A stretch of 64,000 nt of DNA from Selenomonas timonae (GCF_014250475.1 NZ_CP060204.1:620001-684000), one strand, 5' to 3'; counted from the first letter of the stretch, positions 30,578-40,387 are shown. Translations and numbers: made by a program. Notes: generated by a model from the sequence alone, not told the origin.

Positions 30578-31534
30578 ATGAGTGAGCAAGGTGCAAGACC
30601 CGCCGCGACGGCGGGGGTGATGACTGCCGCGGCGGTGGTCTACGCGCTCGCGGCAATCTATCTGCCCATGCTGACAATGATGATGGGGATGTTCTGGCCG
30701 GTCTTTATCGCGCTCGTGACTGTGCGCGAGGGTCTGCGCTGGGGGATGCTTGCGGCAGCGGCATCTCTCATCCTTACGATGCTCTTTGCAACGCCCGTGA
30801 CGGGGGCGTTTTTCGTCCTCTCGTTTGCGCCGACGGGGCTTGTCCTCGGGGCGCTCTTTCGGCGCGGTGCGGACACCGTACGCGCCCTTACAGGTGGGGC
30901 GCTTGCCTCACTCGCGGGCAAGGCGGCTGCTGCGGGGATGATGCTCCTGATCTTCGGGCTGAATCCGTTCGCGATGGATGTCTCGATGGCAAATGAGACG
31001 ATGGATGAGACCCTTGCTATGTACCGTTCCCTCGGAATGGACGAGGCGCAGCTGGAGGAGACACGCGCGGCGTCGACGCAGGTGCTTGAGCTCTTTGTGC
31101 TGATGCTGCCCGCGCTCTTCCTCGGGAGTTCCGTGATTGAGGTCACGGCATCGTTTGTCGTGCTGCGCAAGGTACTCGTCCGCCTAGGGATTCCGGCGAA
31201 GGGGCTGCCGGCCTTTACAGAGTGGCGGCTGCCGATCTTCTTCTCCTATCTCTTTGCGTTCTCGCTGATCGGGATTTACTGGGGCACAACCCGCGATATT
31301 TCGTGGCTCTATCAGGCGGCGCTGAACGGCTATCTCATTTCGTTTGCTGCGGGGCTCGTGCAGGGGCTCTCCCTCGTGCAGTTCCTGATGAAGCGGTTCA
31401 ATGTGTCCTCGTTCATGCGCATCATCATCTATATCTTCATTGCGGTGAACGGCTTTATGACGCAGATCGTTTCGTGGACGGGGCTGTTCGACATCGCGTT
31501 TGACTATCGAAAGAAGTTCCGTGAACGTCAATAA
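30578..31534 (+). CDS. yybS: DUF2232 membrane protein (YybS)
   Basis: 318 residues from ATG 30578, behind AAAGGA. About eight hydrophobic segments, starting MTAAAVVYALAAIYLPMLTMMMGMFWPVFIALV and ending FMRIIIYIFIAVNGFMTQIVSW, fit the DUF2232/YybS family. It is upstream of gdpP and rplI in Firmicutes in general. Some relatives look like S-components of ECF transporters in topology; function is not established. First gene of the operon leading to dnaB. Confidence 0.85.
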   Translation: MSEQGARPAATAGVMTAAAVVYALAAIYLPMLTMMMGMFWPVFIALVTVREGLRWGMLAAAASLILTMLFATPVTGAFFVLSFAPTGLVLGALFRRGADTVRALTGGALASLAGKAAAAGMMLLIFGLNPFAMDVSMANETMDETLAMYRSLGMDEAQLEETRAASTQVLELFVLMLPALFLGSSVIEVTASFVVLRKVLVRLGIPAKGLPAFTEWRLPIFFSYLFAFSLIGIYWGTTRDISWLYQAALNGYLISFAAGLVQGLSLVQFLMKRFNVSSFMRIIIYIFIAVNGFMTQIVSWTGLFDIAFDYRKKFRERQ

Positions 31535-31578
31535 GAAATATATTGTATATACGTTATCCATATAAAGAAGGTGATTCT

Positions 31579-33591
31579 ATGCCGCGGAATTTATCCGCGT
31601 GGGTCGATCTCATGGTCCACCTGATCGTCATGCTCGCGCTTGCACTTGTGACGTTCTGCTACAACTCCTACGTGGGGACTGCCGCGCTCCTTTTGTGGGC
31701 GTTGCTTGCGGCGTTTGCGTGGGAACGATGTCGTGACAGGGAACGGCGATTTGAACGCTATTGTATGGGCATTATCCGCAATGTCAACGATGTGATGAAC
31801 TACGCTGTGGATCGGCTCCCGCAGGCGATCCTCGTGGTGGAGAAGGACGGACACCTCGAATGGTGCAACCGTCAGGTCGAGGAGTATCTCGGCGGGATAA
31901 AGCCGGAGCAGGGGACGCCGGTTTTGGATTTCTGGCCGGATTTCAAAATCGAGGAGATCTGGGGCACGGAGGGGGAGTATCGCTTCGCACATGAGGGGCG
32001 CACCTATCATGTCTACCATCGTACGGTGCCGACGCCGCCGCAGATGGATCCTCTGATGGCGTTTTACGTCGAGGATGAGACGGAGCTTGCCGATCTCAAG
32101 CAGCGCTTCCGCGCAAGCCGTACTGCCCTCCTCTACATTCAGCTCGACAACTACGATGAGATCATGCAGGGGCAGTCGGAGGCGGAGAAGTCCATGCTGC
32201 TGCTCGCTGTGCGTGAGCGTTTGGATGCCTGGATGAATGGACTCGGCGGATTTATGCGCAGCATCTCCGATGGAGAGTTCGTGGCGATGCTGGATCGCTC
32301 TTCGCTCGATCACGCGATTGCGGAGAAATTCGATATCCTCGATCAGGTGCGCAAGATTGTCAACTCGAAGGGGCTCCCCGTGACGCTCTCGATCGGGCTC
32401 TCGCTCGCGGACGATCAGTCGCTGAAGGAGCTCGGCGAGGAGGCAGAGGCAAAGCTCGATCTCGCACTCGGACGCGGCGGCGATCAGGTGGCGCTCGATA
32501 TTGGTGGCAAGACGCAGTTCTTCGGCGGCAAGGCAAAGGCGGTCGAGAAGCACACACGCGTCAAGGCGCGCGTGGTGGCACATGCTCTGCGCGACATTAT
32601 GGAGGGTGCGGACGAGATCTACGTCATGGGGCACCATAACGAGGACTACGACTGCTTCGGCGCTGCGATGGGCGTTGCCTGCATGGCACGCGCGCTCGGC
32701 AAGCCCGTGCACATCGTCCTCAGTGATATGAACGAGGGCATCGACCGCATTCTTGACATGGTGCAGAAGGATGAGGCATACGACGGTCTCTTTGTCCGTC
32801 CCGGCGATATTGCGGGCGTTGCATCCCTCTCTGCGCTGCTCGTTGTGGTGGATGCGCATATCCCGCACATCCTTGCCGATCCGACGCTGCTCGACCGCAT
32901 TCCGAAGATCGTTGTGATCGACCATCACCGCCGCAGCGAGAATTTCGTCAAGAATCCGCTGCTCGTTTACATCGAGACAGCATCCAGCTCGGCGAGTGAG
33001 CTGGTGACGGAGCTGCTCATGTACTTTGGCGACAGTGTGCGGCCGACGCGTCTCGATGCGACGGCGCTCTACTCGGGTGTGGTCGTAGATACGAAGAATT
33101 TCAACGTCGGCGCGGGTGTCCGCACCTTTGATGCGGCGGCGTACCTCAGACGTGCGGGCGCAGATCCCGTGCTCGTCCGGGCGCTGTTCCAGAGTGACTA
33201 TGAAACGACGGTGGCGCTCGCCCGCGCGAAGGCAAATGCGGAGTATTTCCCCGGCGGGCTGATCGTCGGAAGCATTCCCGAGCGTCTGCCGAATGGGCAG
33301 ATCATCGCGGCGCAGGCGGCGGACGGCATGCTGCGCGTGGACGGGGTGCGCATGAGCATCTACGTCTTCCAGCTGCCCGGCGATGTGGTCGGCATCAGTG
33401 CGCGCTCGACGGGCGAGATGAATGTTCAGGTGATTATGGAGGCGTTCGGTGGCGGCGGGCACGCAAATGTGGCAGGCGCGCAGGTGAAGGGCGTGCCGCT
33501 CAGCGTGGTGCGGGGCAATGTCGTCGAGCGCGCTAGGGCATATATAGAGGAGAGTGACAACCATGAAGGTCATACTGCAGGCGGACGTTAA
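31579..33591 (+). CDS. gdpP: Cyclic-di-AMP phosphodiesterase GdpP
   Basis: 670 residues from ATG 31579, behind GAAGGTG. Two N-terminal membrane helices, a PAS-like sensor (about 75-165), then a degenerate GGDEF domain (the loop reads SDGEFVAM in place of GGDEF). A DHH domain (MGHHNEDYDCFGA, VIDHHRR) and DHHA1 with FGGGGHANVAGAQ follow. It hydrolyses cyclic-di-AMP and controls osmolyte and wall homeostasis. All metal-binding His and Asp residues of DHH look present. Its last 29 bases overlap rplI. Confidence 0.95.
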   Translation: MPRNLSAWVDLMVHLIVMLALALVTFCYNSYVGTAALLLWALLAAFAWERCRDRERRFERYCMGIIRNVNDVMNYAVDRLPQAILVVEKDGHLEWCNRQVEEYLGGIKPEQGTPVLDFWPDFKIEEIWGTEGEYRFAHEGRTYHVYHRTVPTPPQMDPLMAFYVEDETELADLKQRFRASRTALLYIQLDNYDEIMQGQSEAEKSMLLLAVRERLDAWMNGLGGFMRSISDGEFVAMLDRSSLDHAIAEKFDILDQVRKIVNSKGLPVTLSIGLSLADDQSLKELGEEAEAKLDLALGRGGDQVALDIGGKTQFFGGKAKAVEKHTRVKARVVAHALRDIMEGADEIYVMGHHNEDYDCFGAAMGVACMARALGKPVHIVLSDMNEGIDRILDMVQKDEAYDGLFVRPGDIAGVASLSALLVVVDAHIPHILADPTLLDRIPKIVVIDHHRRSENFVKNPLLVYIETASSSASELVTELLMYFGDSVRPTRLDATALYSGVVVDTKNFNVGAGVRTFDAAAYLRRAGADPVLVRALFQSDYETTVALARAKANAEYFPGGLIVGSIPERLPNGQIIAAQAADGMLRVDGVRMSIYVFQLPGDVVGISARSTGEMNVQVIMEAFGGGGHANVAGAQVKGVPLSVVRGNVVERARAYIEESDNHEGHTAGGR

Positions 33592-34006
33592 GAATATCGG
33601 AAAAAAGGGCGAGATCGTGGAGGTTGCGGACGGCTACGGACGCAATTTCCTCCTGCCGAAGAAGCTCGCGCTGCCCGCGAGCAGCGAGAATGTGAATGTT
33701 GCAAAGGCGCAGGCGGGCGCAAAGGCGCGCAAGGACGCGATGGCGGTCGATGAGGCGAAGCTGATGGCCGCCCAGCTCGAGAAGGTCGAGGTGGAGATTC
33801 CCGTACGCATCGGCGAGAACGGGCGCCTCTTCGGCGCTGTGACGGGCAAGGATGTCGCCGAGGCGCTGAAAAAGAAGAACATTGACGTGGATCGCCGGAA
33901 GATTATGATTCGCGGCGAGGTTGTGGGTGAGGGGCTGTACGAGGCAATCGTCAAGGTGCATCCGAACATCTCCACCACGATCAAGATTCACGTGAAGAAA
34001 GAGTAG
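33563..34006 (+). CDS. rplI: 50S ribosomal protein L9
   Basis: 147 residues from ATG 33563, behind GAGGAG, inside the end of gdpP. MKVILQADVKNIGKKGEIVEVADGYGRNFLLPKKLA is the L9 signature; a long central helix rich in Ala/Lys and a C-terminal domain follow, ending HVKKE. L9 binds 23S rRNA at the L1 side and affects frame maintenance. Overlap with gdpP implies translational coupling. Confidence 0.97.
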   Translation: MKVILQADVKNIGKKGEIVEVADGYGRNFLLPKKLALPASSENVNVAKAQAGAKARKDAMAVDEAKLMAAQLEKVEVEIPVRIGENGRLFGAVTGKDVAEALKKKNIDVDRRKIMIRGEVVGEGLYEAIVKVHPNISTTIKIHVKKE

Positions 34007-34083
34007 GAAGTATAACAATTTCATCCATCGGGCTGATGAGGATCATCTCATCAGCCTCTCTTATACAAAAGGAAACATTTTCT

Positions 34084-36126
34084 ATGTCATTTTTTAAGGA
34101 CTTATTCGGTGGCGACGGGCACAAGGAGAAGCCGCCCGAGCTGTCACCCGAGGCGCGCATTGATGCGGAGATTGCGGTGATCTTTCGCATGCTTGCCGAC
34201 TCGATGGGTACAGAACGACTCGTCATTCAGGCGGGTAAGATGAACGCAATGGCGCTCATGCGCTCGGAGAACCGACGTGAGCGTGTGTTGGCGCTCATGC
34301 GCATTCTCGAGGAGGATCCGCTGCTCTCGCCGCCGCCGTCGGAGGCAGAGCTTCCCGAGATCCTGAACCGCATGACGGAGCAGCTTGCGGGTATCCTCGC
34401 ACGCCGTGATCTCGAGGATCGGATCGAGCGCAAGGTAAGCGAGAAGCTCGAGAAGGATCACGAGGAGTATGTGGACGACATACGCCGGCAGGTGATCTCC
34501 GAGGAAAGCCCGGGGACGGAGTCGCCGCACGACAAGAAAAAGCGTGAGGATCTCGAGGAGCTCGAGAGTATCCGCCTTACACAGTCTGTTATGGAGCTCC
34601 TGCGTCCGCAGAACTTCGATGAGATTGTGGGGCAGGAGCGCGCTGTGCGCTCGCTCATGGCAAAGCTCTCCTCGCCCTATCCGCAGCATCTCCTCCTCTA
34701 TGGGCCGCCGGGTGTGGGCAAGACTACGGCAGCGCGCCTCGTGCTCGAGGCGGCGAAGAAGCGTGCCGTATCGCCGTTCGGCGAGAGGGCTCCCTTTGTG
34801 GAGACGGATGGGACGACGTTGCGCTGGGATCCGCGCGATATGACGAACCCCCTGCTCGGCTCCGTGCATGACCCCATCTATCAGGGTGCACAGAAGAGCC
34901 TCGCGGACAGCGGCGTCCCCGAGCCGAAGCCGGGACTTGTGACGGATGCGCACGGCGGTATTCTATTCATCGACGAGATCGGCGAGATGGACGAGATGCT
35001 GCAAAACAAATTGCTTAAAGTGCTCGAGGACAAGCGTGCCTACTTCGAGTCGGCGTATTACGATCCCGACGACAAGCGCGTGCCTCCCTATATTCGCAAG
35101 CTCTTTGAGGAGGGTGCGCCTGCGGACTTTGTCCTCATCGGTGCGACAACGCGTGACGCAGAGCATATCAACCCTGCGTTGCGCTCACGCTGTGCGGAGA
35201 TCTACTTCGAGCCGCTGACACCCGCGCACATCCTGACGATTGTCGAGAATGCGGCTGAGAGGCTGAATGTCAGGCTTGGCGACGGCGCGGCGCAGCTTAT
35301 CAGCGAGTATACGATTGAGGGTCGCAAGGCGATCAACATCCTCGCGGACGCCTACAGTCTCGCGCTGAACCGCCTTGCAGATACGGAGATCGAGCAGATT
35401 GTTTCACGTGAAACAATCGTGCCGCAGGATACGGAGCAAAGCGAAGGCAATGTTTCACGTGAAACATCATCCGCCCCCGCCGCGCCCCCTCTCCTCGTCA
35501 CAAAGGACGACATTTACGAGGTCGCCCAGGTCAGCCGCCTCTATCAATTTGGGCGGAAAAAGGCATCAGATACACCCGCCGTCGGCAGAGTTTTTGGCCT
35601 CGGTGTTGCGGGCTTCCTCGGATCGATCATCGAGATCGAGGCGGTCGCCTTTCCTGCGGCGGAGAAGGGGAAGGGAACCGTGCGCTTCAATGAGACGGCG
35701 GGCTCTATGGCGAAGGACTCCGTATTCAATGCAGCGTCCGTCATGCGACAGCTCACAGGACGAGACATCCACGACTATGACATCCACGTAAACGTGATTG
35801 GCGGGGGCAACATCGACGGCCCGAGCGCGGGTACGGCAATTCTCGCTGCAATCGTGAGTGCCGTGACGGGCGCAGCGATTCGGCAGGATGTGGCTGTGAC
35901 GGGCGAGATCTCCCTGCAGGGAGAGATCAAACCCGTGGGCGGCGTCTTTGAGAAGGCGTACGGCGCACGGCAGGCGGGTATCTCAACGCTCATCATCCCG
36001 TGGGAGAACAAGAAGGACATCCCCGAGGAGCATCTAGGGCTCACAATCCATCGCCTGAAGAAGGCGGAGGAGGCGTTTTCCGTGCTCTTTGCGGATGAGA
36101 AGTGGAAAGAGAAGGAGGGAGAATGA
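34084..36126 (+). CDS. lonB: Lon family protease LonB, with two parS sites in its linker
   Basis: 680 residues from ATG 34084, behind AAAGGAAA. N-terminal helical region, AAA+ module with Walker A LLYGPPGVGKTTAAR (about 210-225) and Walker B ILFIDEIGEMDE, then a Ser-type Lon protease domain with catalytic Ser in DGPSAGTA and Lys in GGVFEKAYGARQAG. The linker at about 440-462 contains VSRETIVPQ and VSRETSS, each VSRET encoded by a parS palindrome. In an operon with rplI and dnaB; its stop overlaps dnaB. Probably a soluble ATP-dependent protease. Confidence 0.92.
   Translation: MSFFKDLFGGDGHKEKPPELSPEARIDAEIAVIFRMLADSMGTERLVIQAGKMNAMALMRSENRRERVLALMRILEEDPLLSPPPSEAELPEILNRMTEQLAGILARRDLEDRIERKVSEKLEKDHEEYVDDIRRQVISEESPGTESPHDKKKREDLEELESIRLTQSVMELLRPQNFDEIVGQERAVRSLMAKLSSPYPQHLLLYGPPGVGKTTAARLVLEAAKKRAVSPFGERAPFVETDGTTLRWDPRDMTNPLLGSVHDPIYQGAQKSLADSGVPEPKPGLVTDAHGGILFIDEIGEMDEMLQNKLLKVLEDKRAYFESAYYDPDDKRVPPYIRKLFEEGAPADFVLIGATTRDAEHINPALRSRCAEIYFEPLTPAHILTIVENAAERLNVRLGDGAAQLISEYTIEGRKAINILADAYSLALNRLADTEIEQIVSRETIVPQDTEQSEGNVSRETSSAPAAPPLLVTKDDIYEVAQVSRLYQFGRKKASDTPAVGRVFGLGVAGFLGSIIEIEAVAFPAAEKGKGTVRFNETAGSMAKDSVFNAASVMRQLTGRDIHDYDIHVNVIGGGNIDGPSAGTAILAAIVSAVTGAAIRQDVAVTGEISLQGEIKPVGGVFEKAYGARQAGISTLIIPWENKKDIPEEHLGLTIHRLKKAEEAFSVLFADEKWKEKEGE
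35400..35415. promoter_or_regulatory. parS centromere site 1 (inside lonB)
   Basis: TGTTTCACGTGAAACA, a perfect 16-bp parS palindrome bound by ParB, about 3.9 kb upstream of parB and about 32 kb from the origin. Confidence 0.93.
35451..35466. promoter_or_regulatory. parS centromere site 2 (inside lonB)
   Basis: A second perfect TGTTTCACGTGAAACA, 51 bp after the first and in the same reading frame of lonB; both encode VSRET. Confidence 0.93.
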
Positions 36127-37448
36127 TGCCGGAAGGACGCGTTCCACCGCAGAACATCGAGGCGGAGCTGTCCGTGCTCGGGGCAATGATGCTGAAGAAG
36201 GAGGCTGTCACGCAGGCGATTGAACTCCTGCGTTCAGATGAGTTTTATCGCCAGGCGCACCGCGTTGTCTTCGAGGCGATGGAGAGCTTGGTGCGTGAGG
36301 GCGAACCCGTAGACATCGTGACCGTGACGGAGTCGCTTAGAAAGAGCGGGCTCCTCGAACAGGTCGGCGGAATTACCTTTCTCGCAAATCTGACGAACAG
36401 TGTGCCAAGTACGGCGAATCTCGCCCACTATGCGAAGATCGTCAAGGAAAAGGCGATCCTACGCTCACTCATCGATGTGAGTACGGAGATTGCGGGCATG
36501 GCGTACGAGGGGAGCGAGGATATTGCTGTCCAGCTGGATGGTGCCGAGCAGAAGATCCTTGCGATTGCGGGCGGGCGTACAACAGGCACCTTCACGCCGA
36601 TCAAGGACGTTGTCTTTGATGCCGTGGATCGTGTGAATCAGCTCGCGCAGTCCAAGGGCGGCATTACGGGCCTATCGACGGGGCTGGCTACCCTCGACTC
36701 CGTCACGCGTGGCCTCCAAAAATCCGACCTTATCATCGTTGCGGCACGCCCCGCAATGGGCAAGACGGCGTTTGTTCTCAACCTCGCGACCCATGTCGCC
36801 CTGCAGGGGGGCACGGTTGCATTCTTCTCCCTCGAAATGCCGCGCGAGCAGCTGATGCATCGTATCTTTTGTGCCGAGGGGCAGATTGATGCAACCCATC
36901 TGGCACGCGGAGAGCTGGATGAGGAGGAGTGGAGCCGCCTCGTCAAGGTCGCAGACCGCATGATAAAGACGAACCTCTACTTTGACGATACGAGCAGCAC
37001 GACGGTGATGGACATTCGCACGCGCGCACGTCGTCTGAAGGCGGAGCGCGGACTCGATCTCATTGCAATCGACTACCTCCAGCTCATCCAGGCACCGGGG
37101 CGCGCTGAGAACCGCACGCTTGCCGTTGCAGAGATGACGCGCTCACTCAAGGTACTGGCGCGCGAGCTGAGTGTGCCGATCATCGTCCTCTCGCAGCTCT
37201 CACGTGCAACGGAGGGGCGTTCGGATAAGCGACCGATGCTTTCCGATCTGCGCGAGTCCGGCTCCATTGAGCAGGACGCTGACATCGTCATGTTCCTCTA
37301 TCGCGAGGACTACTACAATCAGGACACGGAAAATGCAAATATCACGGAGCTGAGCATTGCAAAGCATCGTAACGGCGCGACCGACACAGTGAAGATGTTC
37401 TTCCAGAAGGAATACACGCGCTTCCGTGATCTCGCACGTGAAGGATGA
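36123..37448 (+). CDS. dnaB: Replicative DNA helicase DnaB
   Basis: 441 residues from ATG 36123 (or the next codon, also ATG), directly behind AAGGAGGGAGA and overlapping the lonB stop. N-terminal DnaB domain (PPQNIEAELSVLGAMML), then RecA-like helicase: Walker A AARPAMGKTAFVLN, GGTVAFFSLEMPREQL, Walker B LIAIDYLQLIQ and LSQLSR. Hexameric helicase loaded at oriC by DnaA and a loader not seen here. The last gene of the yybS operon; followed by parS site 3 and a terminator. Confidence 0.96.
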   Translation: MMPEGRVPPQNIEAELSVLGAMMLKKEAVTQAIELLRSDEFYRQAHRVVFEAMESLVREGEPVDIVTVTESLRKSGLLEQVGGITFLANLTNSVPSTANLAHYAKIVKEKAILRSLIDVSTEIAGMAYEGSEDIAVQLDGAEQKILAIAGGRTTGTFTPIKDVVFDAVDRVNQLAQSKGGITGLSTGLATLDSVTRGLQKSDLIIVAARPAMGKTAFVLNLATHVALQGGTVAFFSLEMPREQLMHRIFCAEGQIDATHLARGELDEEEWSRLVKVADRMIKTNLYFDDTSSTTVMDIRTRARRLKAERGLDLIAIDYLQLIQAPGRAENRTLAVAEMTRSLKVLARELSVPIIVLSQLSRATEGRSDKRPMLSDLRESGSIEQDADIVMFLYREDYYNQDTENANITELSIAKHRNGATDTVKMFFQKEYTRFRDLAREG

Positions 37449-37451
37449 AAT

Positions 37452-37467
37452 TGTTTCACGTGAAACA
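37452..37467. promoter_or_regulatory. parS centromere site 3
   Basis: Perfect TGTTTCACGTGAAACA, immediately after the dnaB stop and before its terminator. Confidence 0.93.
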
Positions 37468-37476
37468 ATTTCATGC

Positions 37477-37506
37477 AATCCTCTCAAAAAAGAGGGGATT
37501 TTTTTT
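37477..37506 (+). terminator. Terminator of yybS-dnaB operon
   Basis: AATCCTCTC pairs with GAGGGGATT around an A6 loop, followed by eight T (one G-T pair in the stem). Confidence 0.92.
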
Positions 37507-37593
37507 GTCATTTATGATATGATGAAGGAAGTTCAATGAATATGGAAGCGCATTTTTTGTGCGTATATACAAATGGGCAGGGGAGGAAGAGTC

Positions 37594-38556
37594 GTGTTAA
37601 AGAGTATTGCAATCATGACGAGCGGGGGAGACAGCCCGGGGATGAATGCGGCAGCGCGCGCGGTTGCACGCACTGCACTCTACGAGGGTGTGAAAGTTTG
37701 GGGAATCAACGACGGCTATCACGGGCTGCTTGAGGAGGATCTGCGTGAGTTGGAGTCCAAGGATGTGGGCGACATCATCCAGCGTGGCGGCACCTTTCTC
37801 GGGACGGCGCGCTGCAAGCGCTGGCAGACGCCTGAGGGACGCCGCCTTGGCCATGAAAATCTCATTAAACGTGGGATAGAGGGGCTCTGCGTCATCGGTG
37901 GTGACGGCTCTCTGCGCGGCGCGCAGCTGCTCTCGGAGGAATATGGCTTCCCCATCGTCGGCCTGCCGGGCACGATCGACAACGATGTCTGGGGCATGGA
38001 CTACACGATTGGCTGCGATACGGCTGCGAACACAATCATCGATGCAATCAACAAGCTGCGCGACACGGCGTCGGCACACCGCCGCGTCATTGTCCTCGAG
38101 GTCATGGGGCGCAACTGCGGCTGGCTCGCACTCGTTGCGGGCATCTCGGGCGGCGCGGAGTACATCCTCGTTCCTGAGGAGGAGTTCGATCTTGAGGAGA
38201 TCACGAACAGCCTGACTGCCGCGTATGACAGGGGCAAGCGCTACATCCTCATTGTCGTTGCCGAGGGGGCGGCGAGCGGGCAGGAAGTCTGCGACTACAT
38301 CGCGAAGCATACGGACATCGAGACGCGCGTCTCCGTGCTCGGGCACATTCAGCGCGGCGGCGCACCGACGGTCATCGACCGCGTCCGTGCGAGCCAGCTC
38401 GGTGAGCAGGCGGCTCTTGCTCTGATCTCGGGTCTCTCGGGCGTTGTCTTCGGATACAGCAAGGGGCATGTCGTCTCGGTCAACCTCTACGATGCCGTGA
38501 ACAACAAGAAGCAGCTCGACCCTGAGTATCTGCACCTCGCGAAGGTGCTGTTCTAA
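37594..38556 (+). CDS. pfkA: ATP-dependent 6-phosphofructokinase
   Basis: 320 residues from GTG 37594, with GGGAGG 7 bp upstream; an earlier ATG at 37573 would add an atypical N-terminus. LKSIAIMTSGGDSPGMNAAAR matches the bacterial PfkA start. It has GGDGS (ATP rather than pyrophosphate type), the catalytic loop GLPGTIDNDVWGMDYTIG, MGRNCGWLAL and GHIQRGGAPTVIDR. It commits fructose 6-phosphate to glycolysis. It lies between the dnaB terminator and parA; no link in function. Confidence 0.95.
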   Translation: MLKSIAIMTSGGDSPGMNAAARAVARTALYEGVKVWGINDGYHGLLEEDLRELESKDVGDIIQRGGTFLGTARCKRWQTPEGRRLGHENLIKRGIEGLCVIGGDGSLRGAQLLSEEYGFPIVGLPGTIDNDVWGMDYTIGCDTAANTIIDAINKLRDTASAHRRVIVLEVMGRNCGWLALVAGISGGAEYILVPEEEFDLEEITNSLTAAYDRGKRYILIVVAEGAASGQEVCDYIAKHTDIETRVSVLGHIQRGGAPTVIDRVRASQLGEQAALALISGLSGVVFGYSKGHVVSVNLYDAVNNKKQLDPEYLHLAKVLF

Positions 38557-38594
38557 AAAGAAAGATTCCACATCCGCGCAGAAAGGATGATCCC

Positions 38595-39359
38595 GTGGCA
38601 AAGATCATAGCGATTGCCAGCCAGAAGGGCGGCGTCGGGAAGACGACCACAGCCGTCAACCTAGCCGCTGCTGTCGCACGCGCAAAACGCCGCGTCCTGC
38701 TCGTCGACATCGACCCGCAGGGGAACGCGACGAGCGGCTTCGGTATCGACAAGAATATGCTCATGTCCACGACCTATCGCGTCCTCATTGAGGGGCGCAG
38801 CCTTCGGGAATCTATCGTCGCCTCGGAGTATCGCGTCGATGTCCTGCCCGCGAACGTCGAACTCGCGGGTGCGGAGGTGGAACTCGCGGGGATGGAGCGG
38901 CGGGAGACGCGCCTTCGAGACGCCCTGACTGTCGTGGAGCATGACTATGACTACATCTTCATCGACTGTCCGCCGTCCCTCGGCTTCCTCACGCTGAACG
39001 CGCTCGCGGCGGCGCACGCCGTCCTCATCCCGATCCAGTGCGAGTTCTACGCGCTCGAGGGGGTGGCGCAGCTGATGAACACAATCAGCCTCGTGCAGGA
39101 GAGCGTGAATCCTGCGCTCACCGTGCAGGGAGTCGTCATGACCATGTACGACAGCCGCACGCGCATCGCGACACAGGTGGTCGATGAGGTGAAAAATGTC
39201 TTCGGTGCGGCACTCTACGAAACCCTGATTCCGCGCAACGTGCGCCTCTCGGAGGCACCGTCCTTCGGGCAGCCGATCACCTCCTACGACATCACATCGC
39301 GCGGCGCGGAGACCTATATCGCACTGGCAAGGGAGGTCATGAAGCGTGAAGAAAGCTAA
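38595..39359 (+). CDS. parA: Chromosome partitioning ATPase ParA/Soj
   Basis: 254 residues from GTG 38595, behind AAAGGAT. Deviant Walker A SQKGGVGKTTTAVNLAAA, DIDPQGNATSGFG and Walker B FIDCPPSLGFLT. Standalone Soj-type ParA without an N-terminal DNA-binding domain. It moves or loads ParB-parS complexes and in Firmicutes also influences DnaA. Its end overlaps parB by 14 bases. Confidence 0.96.
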   Translation: MAKIIAIASQKGGVGKTTTAVNLAAAVARAKRRVLLVDIDPQGNATSGFGIDKNMLMSTTYRVLIEGRSLRESIVASEYRVDVLPANVELAGAEVELAGMERRETRLRDALTVVEHDYDYIFIDCPPSLGFLTLNALAAAHAVLIPIQCEFYALEGVAQLMNTISLVQESVNPALTVQGVVMTMYDSRTRIATQVVDEVKNVFGAALYETLIPRNVRLSEAPSFGQPITSYDITSRGAETYIALAREVMKREES

Positions 39360-40350
39360 GACAGGCGGACTCGGGCGCGGACTCGGTGCACTCGGGCTTG
39401 GGAAAAATGCCCTTGCAGGCGCGTCGAAACCGGCAGAACAGCCCGCTCCCCCGGAGACAGAGGCGCCTGCGGCGCAGACGGGAAAACCAGCAGAGCTGCC
39501 CGTGGACGCCATCGTTCCGAACCGCTTCCAGCCGCGCCGCGAGTTCGACGAAGCTGCGCTCGAGGAGCTGCGTGAATCCATCGTGCGCCATGGCATCCTC
39601 CAGCCCCTCTCCGTGCGCGATATTGGCGGAGGGAAGTACGAGCTCATCGCGGGCGAGCGCCGTCTGCGCGCGGCACGACTCGCAGGGCTCGCGACTGTCC
39701 CCGTCGTCTTTCGCACGGCATCGGATGCAGAGCTGGCGGAGATGGCACTCATCGAGAACATCCAGCGCGAGGATCTGAACCCGATCGAGGAGGCGCGTGC
39801 ATACGAGCGCCTCTTGACGGAGTTCCGCCTCTCACAGGAGGAGCTGGCGCGACGCGTTGCGCGCAGCCGCTCGGCGATTGCAAACAGCGTCCGTCTCCTG
39901 CGGCTCGCCGATGAGGTACAGGCATTTGTTGCAAATGGTGTCCTCACGATGGGACAGGTACGTCCCCTCCTCACACTCGGCAGTGCGGCACTACAGCGCG
40001 AGGCGGCAGAGTATATCCAGGAGCATGAGCTCTCCGCGCGCGGGGCAGAGGCACTTGTGAAGCGTCTCATCAAAGATCCGAACGCACTCAAGAAGACGGC
40101 GCAGCCCGTCACAAAGCGCACCCCGGATATCTTCGTGCGCGAGGCGGAGGAGCGCCTGACACGCAGCCTTGGGACGAAAGTCCGCATACAGGAGGGACGT
40201 GAGCAGGGCAAGGGACGCCTCGAGATCAGCTATTTCTCCGCAGATGATCTTGAGCGTCTGCTGGGACTGCTCACCGGCGCAGACGGCGCGGCAAAGGAGG
40301 ACAAGCGGGCGGCGTTGCGCGCCATCTCCACACAAAAATTTACCGTGTGA
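39346..40350 (+). CDS. parB: Chromosome partitioning protein ParB/Spo0J
   Basis: 334 residues from GTG 39346. N-terminal GLGRGLGALG is the ParA-activating motif. The CTP-binding box is present as GGKYELIAGERRLRAARLAG and ENIQREDLNPIEEARAY. A helix-turn-helix (LSQEELARRVARSRSAIANSVRLLRL) reads parS, and the C-terminal dimer domain follows. Three parS sites lie 1.9-3.9 kb upstream. Together with parA it forms the origin-segregation system. Confidence 0.96.
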   Translation: MKKAKTGGLGRGLGALGLGKNALAGASKPAEQPAPPETEAPAAQTGKPAELPVDAIVPNRFQPRREFDEAALEELRESIVRHGILQPLSVRDIGGGKYELIAGERRLRAARLAGLATVPVVFRTASDAELAEMALIENIQREDLNPIEEARAYERLLTEFRLSQEELARRVARSRSAIANSVRLLRLADEVQAFVANGVLTMGQVRPLLTLGSAALQREAAEYIQEHELSARGAEALVKRLIKDPNALKKTAQPVTKRTPDIFVREAEERLTRSLGTKVRIQEGREQGKGRLEISYFSADDLERLLGLLTGADGAAKEDKRAALRAISTQKFTV

Positions 40351-40387
40351 ACATGCCGAGAAATGTAGGAAAGAAGGGAAGAAAGCA

